Of a stretch of DNA of 64,000 bases, positions 17,689-25,070 are shown piece by piece; the stretch's first letter is position 1, and each line of letters opens with the position of its first letter. The position numbers and the translations under genes were made by a program. Source of the stretch: Ectothiorhodospira magna (GTDB taxonomy: Bacteria; Pseudomonadota; Gammaproteobacteria; Ectothiorhodospirales; Ectothiorhodospiraceae); NCBI RefSeq assembly GCF_900110965.1, contig NZ_FOFO01000001.1, positions 124,001 to 188,000 of the forward strand, written 5' to 3'. The notes beneath the pieces are model-generated. The model was not told the origin of the DNA. It saw only the letters and a list, made by a program, of their open reading frames with translations, and ran no database searches.

Positions 17689-20004
17689 TCACCGCCGTTC
17701 TGTAGCTGCCTTGAGTGCCGCTGCCAGCGCCCCTTCAGGCTGAGGTTCGGCACGGGCCGCGCCCTTGGCCCCGGAACGATGCCTGGGGCCATGATGTCCC
17801 GGTGCTGGACGGCGAGGGGCCTCCCGACCCGGATCATCATCCAGACGCATGGTCAGCGCAATCCGTTTGCGTTCCAGATCCACTTCCATCACCTTCACCT
17901 TGACCACATCACCGGCCCGCACCACATCCCGAGGATCTTTGATGAAACGATCCGACAGGGCGGAAATATGCACCAGCCCGTCCTGATGCACGCCAATATC
18001 CACGAAAGCACCAAAGTTGGCCACGTTGGTCACCGTACCCTCCAGCACCATGCCCGGCTGCAGATCCTGCAGACGCTCCACCCCTTCCTTGAAGGCGGCA
18101 GTACGAAACTCCGGGCGCGGGTCCCGTCCAGGCTTGGCCAACTCGGTGAGGATATCCCGCACCGTAGGCTCACCAAAGGTCTCATCGGTGAACCGGGCCG
18201 GGTCCAGTCGCTGGAGAAAGGCCTCGTCGCCGATCAGTTCGCGTACATCCCGGCCAGTATCAGCCACAATCCGCCGAACGACGGGATAAGCCTCGGGATG
18301 TACTGCCGAGGCATCCAGTGGATCCTTCCCCTGGGGGATACGCAAAAAGCCTGCGGCCTGCTCAAAGGCCTTGGGCCCCAGACGAGGCACCTGCTTGAGG
18401 GCAGCACGGCTGGCAAAAGGCCCCTGTTCAGTACGAAAGGCGACGATATTTTCCGCCAGGGTGGTGCCCAGCCCCGACACCCTGGCCAACAGAGGCGCCG
18501 AGGCAGTGTTCACATCCACCCCCACCGCGTTTACGCAATCTTCCACCACGGCGTCCAGCTTACGGGCCAGTTGGGTCTGATTGACATCATGCTGGTACTG
18601 ACCCACACCAATGGCCTTGGGTTCGATTTTCACCAGTTCAGCCAGGGGGTCTTGTAGACGGCGGGCGATGGACACCGCCCCACGCAGGGACACATCCAGC
18701 TCCGGCAACTCCGCCGACGCCAGGGCCGAGGCGGAATAGACCGAAGCACCAGCCTCGGAAATCACCACCTTGGTCAGTCCCAGTTGGGGGTTGAGCCTCA
18801 TCAACTCCCCCACCAGGGCATCTGTCTCCCGGGAATAGGTGCCGTTGCCAATGGCCACCAGGTCCACCTGATGTTTGCGGGCCAGGGCAGAGAGGGTTTC
18901 CAGGGTATCCTGCACCCGTTTTTGCGGGGGGAACGGATATACCGTGGCGGTATCCACCACCGCCCCCTGACCATTGATCACCGCCACCTTCACTCCGGTA
19001 CGCACTCCGGGGTCCAGCCCCATGGTGGTACGGGAACCCGCCGGAGCAGCCAGCAGCACATCCTGCAGATTGGCGCCAAACACCCGGATGGCCTCCGCAT
19101 CCGCCAGATCCCGCAACTGGCGCTTGAGGGCCACATCCAGATGAATGGACAGCTTGGCCCGCCAGGCCAGACGGGCGTACCGGGCCAACCAGGCATCCGC
19201 TGGCCGCCCCTGATCTGACAGTTGAAAATGGCGGGCAATGGCCGCCTCTCCGGGGGAGGTGGTGGTGTCCTCCTCACCCCGGGCCTGGGCCTGGGTCCAG
19301 GCCACTTCCAGTCGCAGACATTCTTCCGCCTGTCCCCGAAACATGGCCAAGGCCCGATGGGAAGGCACCTTGCTCAAAGGTTCCACATGATCAAAATAAT
19401 CCCGGAATCGGGCGCCTTCCTGGGCCTTTTCCGGTATTACCTTGCTGACCAGAAACCCCTGCTCCCAGCCATAATTACGTAACGCCTCGATCAGGTCCGC
19501 TTCCTCGGCGATGCGCTCCATGAAGATGTGCCCCGCCCCTTCCAGAGCGGCCTCCACGGTGATTTCCTCGGTGGTGTAACCGGCGGCCACCGCCTCCGGT
19601 ATCTGACCGGGGTCGGCCAGCAGGGTATCCAGCAAGGGTTCCAGGCCATTTTCCCGGGCGATCTGGGCCTTGGTACGGCGTTTTTTCACGTAGGGGCGGT
19701 ACAGATCCTCCAGACGCGTCTTGGTATCTGCCTCGAAAATGGCTGCCGCCAGGGCATCGGTCAGTTTGCCTTGCGCCTCGATGGCCTTGAGCACCACATC
19801 CCTGCGGGCGTCCAGCTCCCGCAGATAGCCCAGACGTTCCTCCAGACTGCGCAGTTGCGCGTCATCCAGGCCACCGGTGGCCTCTTTGCGGTAACGGGCT
19901 ACAAATGGCACGGTAGCGCCGCTATCCAGCAGTGCCACAGTGGCCTTGACCTGTTCGGGATGGATGCCCAGTTCCTGGGCGATACGGCGAGGAATATCGG
20001 TCAT
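17689..20004 (-). CDS. tex: Tex family RNA-binding transcriptional accessory protein
   Basis: The 771-residue protein follows the Tex layout: helical N-terminal region (IAQELGIHPEQVKATVALLDSGATVPF), a YqgF/RNase-H-like domain (TTMGLDPGVRTGVKVAV), helix-hairpin-helix repeats (LARVSGLGTTLAENIVAFR, LGPKAFEQAAGFLR) and a C-terminal S1 domain (GMVLEGTVTNVANFGAFVDIGVHQDGLVHIS). It binds nucleic acid and influences transcription and stress tolerance. The ATG at 20004 gives the usual N-terminus; 39 further in-frame codons upstream look untranslated. A charged basic tail follows the S1 domain. Confidence 0.95.
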   Translation of the reverse strand: MTDIPRRIAQELGIHPEQVKATVALLDSGATVPFVARYRKEATGGLDDAQLRSLEERLGYLRELDARRDVVLKAIEAQGKLTDALAAAIFEADTKTRLEDLYRPYVKKRRTKAQIARENGLEPLLDTLLADPGQIPEAVAAGYTTEEITVEAALEGAGHIFMERIAEEADLIEALRNYGWEQGFLVSKVIPEKAQEGARFRDYFDHVEPLSKVPSHRALAMFRGQAEECLRLEVAWTQAQARGEEDTTTSPGEAAIARHFQLSDQGRPADAWLARYARLAWRAKLSIHLDVALKRQLRDLADAEAIRVFGANLQDVLLAAPAGSRTTMGLDPGVRTGVKVAVINGQGAVVDTATVYPFPPQKRVQDTLETLSALARKHQVDLVAIGNGTYSRETDALVGELMRLNPQLGLTKVVISEAGASVYSASALASAELPELDVSLRGAVSIARRLQDPLAELVKIEPKAIGVGQYQHDVNQTQLARKLDAVVEDCVNAVGVDVNTASAPLLARVSGLGTTLAENIVAFRTEQGPFASRAALKQVPRLGPKAFEQAAGFLRIPQGKDPLDASAVHPEAYPVVRRIVADTGRDVRELIGDEAFLQRLDPARFTDETFGEPTVRDILTELAKPGRDPRPEFRTAAFKEGVERLQDLQPGMVLEGTVTNVANFGAFVDIGVHQDGLVHISALSDRFIKDPRDVVRAGDVVKVKVMEVDLERKRIALTMRLDDDPGREAPRRPAPGHHGPRHRSGAKGAARAEPQPEGALAAALKAATERR

Positions 20005-20129
20005 CAATGTTGCGCGAAAAACCCCGTTTTTGGGTTCGGGGAGGTGCAACGCATCGTGCCCGGCACGATCAGGCGCTCCTGTTTCGCGCCCTCCTGTATG
20101 GATGTGGGCTGACGTTTGCAAAAAAATAC

Positions 20130-20157
20130 AGTATATGCCATGACTTCACCGGTGCAA
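20130..20157 (-). promoter_or_regulatory. Sigma-70-type promoter of tex
   Basis: On the minus strand TTGCAC (20152-20157) and TATACT (20130-20135) are 16 bases apart, close to consensus. The transcript would carry a leader of about 115 bases containing the inverted repeat ATCGTGCC-GGCACGAT and a short AACCC/GGGTT stem followed by T residues just before the start. Confidence 0.6.
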
Positions 20158-20487
20158 ATACTCAAACCGGCCGGCTCACCCGCAGTGAAGCAAGGGGCAT
20201 GTGTTCGCCCTGGCGAAAGCCTGCGTGGGGGTTTCTCGCGGAGGAACTGATGAACCGGTGTTTAGCCCATCGAGGCCCAGGCGGCACCCTTCCGGGCATT
20301 CTGTCAGCGCTCGTACCAGGCGACACGGCACTTGGTCGAGCAGGCGAGCGAGCACCAGGCGAGGCGCAATCGCAGACACAATGGTGGGGATGGGGCTTGA
20401 CCGCACCGGACCCTGCGTCAGCGCAAGGATGGCCGGGGCCGGATCTGCTAGGGTGGCGGGCGCCATTGGAACAAGAGGGTCTGTGTC
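20158..20487. other. Long intergenic stretch without a recognised gene
   Basis: Between the tex promoter and the small gene at 20488 I find no convincing coding frame. It contains a hairpin, GCTCG-T-ACCA (20309-20318) with TGGT-CGAGC (20333-20341), the compact inverted repeat TTCGCC-CT-GGCGAA at 20209-20222, and short AGGCGAG direct repeats near 20341-20365. It could hold an untranslated leader, a structured RNA or a decayed gene. Confidence 0.4.
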
Positions 20488-20682
20488 GTGCGTATCGGTA
20501 TTGGAATCCTGGTCTTTCTCGCCGGCCTGGCCGGCATCTTCTACGCCCTGCCCAGGGTACCCCCGGAGCTGGGCATGTTCGGGGTGCTGTGGCAGCTGTC
20601 TCCCTACCTGGGGGTGATGATCGTGGGCCTGGGCATCTTTGCCTATGGCCGCGGCGACGACGCGCCCATCGAGCGGCAGTAA
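20488..20682 (+). CDS. Small two-helix membrane protein, function unknown
   Basis: The 64-residue product starts at a GTG with AGAGGG nine bases upstream. It has two hydrophobic segments (about 3-22 and 37-53) separated by a proline-containing loop (YALPRVPPELG) and a short charged tail. It is probably an inner-membrane protein. I do not recognise a family. The downstream neighbour yheT is convergent. Confidence 0.6.
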   Translation: MRIGIGILVFLAGLAGIFYALPRVPPELGMFGVLWQLSPYLGVMIVGLGIFAYGRGDDAPIERQ

Positions 20683-20728
20683 CCATCGCTGAACGGCTCC
20701 CCTTTCCCGGAGAGAGGGGGGCATCGGC

Positions 20729-21676
20729 TCAAAGGATCTCGCCAAGCCAGTCTCCAATCCGCCGCTCCGGCCAGTAACGGCCCACACCTTCAACGAAACC
20801 CACATGCCCGCCGGCCCGGCTCAGTTCCAGGCGGATGCTCGGGGACAGTTCATCGGGGGTGGGCACCGTCTCCGGCGTCATGAACGGGTCATCACGGGCA
20901 TGCAGGATCAGGGTCGGGCGCTGGATGCGCCGCAGATAGGGTCGGCAACTGCAGCGGCTGTAGTAATCATCCACTCCGGCAAAGCCGTGCAGGGGGGCGG
21001 TGACGGCATCGTCGAACTCCCGGAAGGTCCGCAGTCGGGGCAGGGCGGCGCAGTCCAGGGGCATGGGCATGAGCCGGCACTTTCTCAGGGCCGAGCGCTT
21101 CAGGCGCCCCACCAGATACCATTGATAAAATCGGGACAGGCCCTGCTCCATGCGTCGCGCCGAGCGGTCAAGATCGAAGGGAACGGAGATGGCGACGGCG
21201 GCGGCCAGCGGGTTGTCCGGGCCGGTTTCCCCCAGCCATTTGAGCAGGGCATTGCCGCCCAGGGAGACGCCGATGGCGGCGACGGGCCGTGTCGGTTCCT
21301 GCCGCAGCAGATGATCCACCAGCCAGGCCATGTCTCCGGTGTCGCCGGCAAAATAGCTACGGGGCAGGCGATTGGGTTCGCCGCTGCAGCCCCGAAAGTG
21401 CATGGTCAGGGCCTGAAATCCCTGGTCGTGCAGCCGTCGCATGAGTCCGCCGGCATAAGGGGAGCGGCTTGAGCCTTCCAGTCCGTGGAACAGGATCACC
21501 CGGGGGCCGGGCTGGGGCGGCGCCCAGTCAAGGTCTATAAAATCCCCGTCGGGCAGTTCCAGCCGCTGCCGTCCCAGGGGGATCGGCGGCCGGCGCCGCA
21601 TCAGGGTGGGGGCCAGGGTCTGCAGGTGGGCACCCGGCAACCACCAGGCGGGGCGAAAGTCACCGTCGATCAGCAT
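20729..21676 (-). CDS. YheT-type alpha/beta hydrolase
   Basis: The protein (315 residues from the ATG at 21676) belongs to the AB-hydrolase-4/YheT group. It shows the typical N-terminal RPAWWLPGAHLQTLAPTLMRR, the oxyanion region VILFHGLEGSSRS, the nucleophile elbow GVSLGGNALLKWLG, Asp in LHARDDPFM and His in RAGGHVGFVEG. The catalytic triad is therefore complete. A GTG at 21703 would add nine residues but lacks a better ribosome binding site. E. coli YheT is of similar length and its substrate is unknown. Confidence 0.88.
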   Translation of the reverse strand: MLIDGDFRPAWWLPGAHLQTLAPTLMRRRPPIPLGRQRLELPDGDFIDLDWAPPQPGPRVILFHGLEGSSRSPYAGGLMRRLHDQGFQALTMHFRGCSGEPNRLPRSYFAGDTGDMAWLVDHLLRQEPTRPVAAIGVSLGGNALLKWLGETGPDNPLAAAVAISVPFDLDRSARRMEQGLSRFYQWYLVGRLKRSALRKCRLMPMPLDCAALPRLRTFREFDDAVTAPLHGFAGVDDYYSRCSCRPYLRRIQRPTLILHARDDPFMTPETVPTPDELSPSIRLELSRAGGHVGFVEGVGRYWPERRIGDWLGEIL

Positions 21677-21731
21677 CGGTCCGGAATCCTTGGCAGGTGT
21701 CACATGGGATCAACAGCGCCATGTTACTTCT

Positions 21732-21761
21732 TTGCATTGTCTTCTCTTGCATCGTCTTCTC
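21732..21761. repeat. Tandem 15-base direct repeat
   Basis: TTGCATTGTCTTCTC (21732-21746) is followed immediately by TTGCATCGTCTTCTC (21747-21761), differing at one base. It lies between the divergent yheT and methyltransferase genes and could be a slippage product or paired operator half-sites. Confidence 0.7.
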
Positions 21762-21872
21762 CCATCTTCGGGCTTCCCAACACCAACCGGGAACGGATAC
21801 ATAGTATCCTGACTTGAATCCATCGCCCTGACTCGTTAAAACAGGCCCACACTCCAAAAGTGATCAGACCCC

Positions 21873-22562
21873 ATGGACCTTTCCTCGATCCGCAGTGCCT
21901 ATCGCCGCTATGCTCGCTACTATGATCGAATGTTCGGGCCGATCTTTGCCGGAGGCCGGCGCATGGCCGTGCATCTGGTGAACAACGGCCCCGGTCAACG
22001 CATTCTGGAAGTGGGCGTCGGCACCGGTCTGTCGTTGCCGGAATATCGCCAGGATGCCCGCGTGGTCGGCATCGACATCAGCCCCGACATGCTGCAGCTG
22101 GCCCGGGAACGGGCCCGGGACGGGGCGCTGCCCCAGGTGGAGGCCCTGCTGGAGATGGACGCGGAGGCGCTGGCGTTTCCGGACAACAGCTTTGACGGGG
22201 TGGTGGCCATGTACGTGGCCTCGGTGGTGCCCAATCCGGACAAGCTGATGGCGGAGATGCGGCGGGTCTGCGTGCCCGGCGGGGATGTGGTGGTGATCAA
22301 CCATTTCGCCTCCCGCCATCCCTTCCTGCGGCGGCTGGAGCAGATGTTGCGTCCTCTGTCCCGCCTCATGGGGTTTCGTCCCGACATGGAACTGGACAGC
22401 CTGCCGGAGTGGCCGGACCTGCGTCGCGTGGCGGTCCACAAGACCAATCTGTTCGGTTACTGGAAGCTGGTCCATTACCGCTGCAGCGATGCGCCGGTGC
22501 CGCTGGAGGGCGGCAGCGGAGAGACGGTCGCGGTCAAGGCAACCGCCGATCAGCCCGGCTGA
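21873..22562 (+). CDS. SAM-dependent methyltransferase, PmtA-like
   Basis: The 229-residue class I methyltransferase has motif I ILEVGVGTGLSLPEY, motif II GIDISPDMLQLARERA, and VVAMYVASVVPNPDKLMAEMRRVC followed by VVINHFASRHP. The N-terminal YRRYARYYDRMFGPIFAGGRRMAV and the NHF segment resemble Rhodobacter-type phosphatidylethanolamine N-methyltransferases (PmtA), which make phosphatidylcholine precursors. A ubiquinone-type or unknown methyltransferase is the alternative. It is 48 bases upstream of the ATP-grasp gene and may be the first gene of that operon. Confidence 0.75.
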   Translation: MDLSSIRSAYRRYARYYDRMFGPIFAGGRRMAVHLVNNGPGQRILEVGVGTGLSLPEYRQDARVVGIDISPDMLQLARERARDGALPQVEALLEMDAEALAFPDNSFDGVVAMYVASVVPNPDKLMAEMRRVCVPGGDVVVINHFASRHPFLRRLEQMLRPLSRLMGFRPDMELDSLPEWPDLRRVAVHKTNLFGYWKLVHYRCSDAPVPLEGGSGETVAVKATADQPG

Positions 22563-22610
22563 GGCGCGCCCGTTACCAGCGGGTCCCACCCTGGAACCAC
22601 GGAACACTTC

Positions 22611-24062
22611 ATGACCATCGACTGGAAATCCTACGACCCGGCCGAATTCTATGATGAACTCATCGCCGCCCCTGGGCAGGCTCGCGAGACCGCGCTCACC
22701 CTGACCAATTATCTGCGCTCCCTGAGCGATGAAGAGCTGCACGAACGCAAGGCGGCGGCCGAGCACGCCATTGTGGAAATGGGGATTACCTTCACGGTCT
22801 ACACCGAAGGCGGCAATATCGACCGGGCCTGGCCCTTTGACATCATTCCCCGCATCATCCCCCGCCACGAATGGGCAAAAGTGGAAGCGGGACTGACTCA
22901 GCGCCTCACCGCCCTGAACCTGTTCATCAACGATCTCTACAACGAACAGCGCATCATCAAGGACAAGGTTTTCCCCAAGTCGATCCTGGCCAAATCCAAG
23001 AACTTTCGCGAGCAGTGCATGGGCATCCAGCCCACCCATGGGGTCTGGGCCCATATCTGTGGTTCCGACCTGGTGCGGGATGCCGACGGCACCTTCTACG
23101 TGCTGGAGGACAACCTGCGGGTACCATCGGGGGTGTCCTACATGCTGGAAAACCGGCAGGTCACCAAGCGGGTCTTTCCCGAGCTGTTCGACAACTACAG
23201 CATCCGCCCGGTGGATGAGTACCCCTCCCAGCTCTTTGACATGCTGGCAGCCCTCTCCCCGCGCCCGCTGGATTATCCTGAGGTGGTGGTGCTGACGCCG
23301 GGTATCTACAACTCCGCCTATTTCGAGCATGCCTATCTGGCCCAGCGCATGGGGGCGGAACTGGTGGAGGGGGCCGACCTGATGGTGGGGGATGATGACT
23401 GTGTCTACATGCGCACGGTGGCGGGCCTGGAGCGGGTGGACGTGATCTATCGGCGGATTGATGATCTGTTTCTGGATCCGGAGGCCTTCAATCCCGATTC
23501 CCTGCTGGGGGTGAGGGGGCTGATGCGGGCCTGGCGCAAGGGCAACGTGGCCCTGGTGAACGCCCCCGGTGCCGGCGTGGCGGACGACAAGGTGGTCTAT
23601 GCCTTCGTGCCGAAGATGATCCGTTACTATCTGGACCAGGACCCGATCATTCCCAACGTGCCCACCCATCTGTGCATGGACCCCAAGGAACGGGAGTACG
23701 TGCTGGCCAACCTGGAGCATCTGGTGGTCAAGCCCGCCAACGAGTCCGGTGGCTACGGCATGATCGTCGGTCCCCATGCCACCCGCAAGCACCGCCAGGA
23801 GTTCGCCGAGCTGATCCGCAAGGATCCGCGCAACTACATTGCCCAACCCACCCTGAAGCTGTCCACCTCGCCCACCCTGTGCGATGGCCGGCTCGAACCC
23901 CGGCATCTGGACCTTCGTCCCTTCATCCTGCAGGGGGTGCGCACCGATGTGACTGCCGGTGGGCTGACCCGGGTGGCCCTGCGTAAGGGTTCTCTGGTGG
24001 TCAACTCCTCCCAGGGCGGGGGGAGCAAGGACACCTGGATCGTGGATACGGACACGGATTGA
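22611..24062 (+). CDS. Circularly permuted ATP-grasp protein (type 2)
   Basis: The 483-residue cytoplasmic protein has the conserved landmarks of the circularly permuted ATP-grasp family: IIPRIIPRHEWAKVEAGLTQR, LYNEQRIIKDKVFPKSIL, DGTFYVLEDNLRVPSGVSY, RVDVIYRRIDDLFLDP and LVVKPANESGGYGMIVGP, the last being the ATP-binding lysine/glycine loop. ATP-grasp enzymes join a carboxylate to an amine by way of an acyl phosphate. The product here is unknown. It is the first of four adjacent genes known to occur together. The alpha-E gene follows after 33 bases. Confidence 0.92.
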   Translation: MTIDWKSYDPAEFYDELIAAPGQARETALTLTNYLRSLSDEELHERKAAAEHAIVEMGITFTVYTEGGNIDRAWPFDIIPRIIPRHEWAKVEAGLTQRLTALNLFINDLYNEQRIIKDKVFPKSILAKSKNFREQCMGIQPTHGVWAHICGSDLVRDADGTFYVLEDNLRVPSGVSYMLENRQVTKRVFPELFDNYSIRPVDEYPSQLFDMLAALSPRPLDYPEVVVLTPGIYNSAYFEHAYLAQRMGAELVEGADLMVGDDDCVYMRTVAGLERVDVIYRRIDDLFLDPEAFNPDSLLGVRGLMRAWRKGNVALVNAPGAGVADDKVVYAFVPKMIRYYLDQDPIIPNVPTHLCMDPKEREYVLANLEHLVVKPANESGGYGMIVGPHATRKHRQEFAELIRKDPRNYIAQPTLKLSTSPTLCDGRLEPRHLDLRPFILQGVRTDVTAGGLTRVALRKGSLVVNSSQGGGSKDTWIVDTDTD

Positions 24063-24095
24063 ACCCGCTTCTTATCAACCTACAGGGCTGACACC

Positions 24096-25046
24096 ATGCT
24101 TTCACGTGTTGCCGAACGTCTTTACTGGATGGCCCGTTACATCGAGCGGGCGGAGAATGCCGCGCGCATGGTCACGGCCTTCAATCACCTGGCCCTGGAC
24201 ATGCCCCGTAGCGTGCGCCTGTCCTGGCGGGGCATGGTGTCCATCACCGGCAATGAATCGATCTACGAAAAGAATTACCGCAAGTACGACGAGCGTAACG
24301 TGGTGAAGTTCCTGCTGGCGGACAACGATAATCCCGGGGCCATCCTCAATGCCCTGCGGGCGGCCCGGGAAAACGTGCGCACCACCCGGGATCTGGTCCC
24401 CAGCGAGATCTGGGAGGCGGTGAACGAGTTGTATCACTATGCCAACGCCAATGTGGATACAGGACTGGGCAAACGGGGACGTTATCAGTATCTGGCCAGA
24501 ATCATCAGCCATTGCCAGCAGCTGACCGGCATGCTGGCGGGCACCATGAGCCATGACGCCGCCTATGACTTCATCCGCGCTGGACGTAATCTGGAGCGGG
24601 CGGACATGACCACCCGCCTGCTGGATGTGGGCGCCCTGGGGCTGTTGAGCAACGATCCCCAGGACGAGGCCGCCACGGCCCAGTTCGAGGGTCTGTTGTG
24701 GGTGAATATCCTCAAGTCCCTCAGCGCCTTCCAGATGTATCGCCAGCATGTGCGGCGTCGGGTCAGTGCCCAGGATGTGGTCAAATACATTTTCCAGGAC
24801 CGTGAGTTTCCCAGGGCCGTGGTCCATGCCCTGGGCGAGGTGGAACTGAGCCTGACCAACCTGCCCCGCAACGAGACACCCTTGCGACTGGCGATTCAGG
24901 TCCGGCGTCATGTGATGGAGGCCAATGTGGACAAGCTCCTGGAGACGGACGAGCTGCACCATTTCATCGACCAGCTACAGCAGGAGATGAATGCATTGCA
25001 CAACATGATCGCCGACACCTGGTTCAGTCTGGACAGGGCTGCCTGA
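24096..25046 (+). CDS. Alpha-E domain protein
   Basis: The 316-residue, nearly all-helical protein opens MLSRVAERLYWMARYIERAENAARM, the alpha-E family signature. Further conserved stretches are TTRDLVPSEIWEAVNELY and FIRAGRNLERADMTTRLLDVG. The family (DUF403) is found beside circularly permuted ATP-grasp and transglutaminase-like genes, with no established activity. The same domain recurs at the C-terminus of the next gene. No signal peptide or membrane segment is seen. Confidence 0.92.
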   Translation: MLSRVAERLYWMARYIERAENAARMVTAFNHLALDMPRSVRLSWRGMVSITGNESIYEKNYRKYDERNVVKFLLADNDNPGAILNALRAARENVRTTRDLVPSEIWEAVNELYHYANANVDTGLGKRGRYQYLARIISHCQQLTGMLAGTMSHDAAYDFIRAGRNLERADMTTRLLDVGALGLLSNDPQDEAATAQFEGLLWVNILKSLSAFQMYRQHVRRRVSAQDVVKYIFQDREFPRAVVHALGEVELSLTNLPRNETPLRLAIQVRRHVMEANVDKLLETDELHHFIDQLQQEMNALHNMIADTWFSLDRAA

Positions 25047-25070
25047 CCGGGCCTGCGCCCGGCCTGTCTC

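Noticed and set aside
20158-20487. Known riboswitch, RNase P RNA, tmRNA or SRP RNA in the long gap
   Set aside because: None of their conserved core sequences was recognised on either strand.
21864-23906. Long minus-strand frame across the methyltransferase and ATP-grasp genes
   Set aside because: Crosses two well-supported genes and has shadow-type composition.
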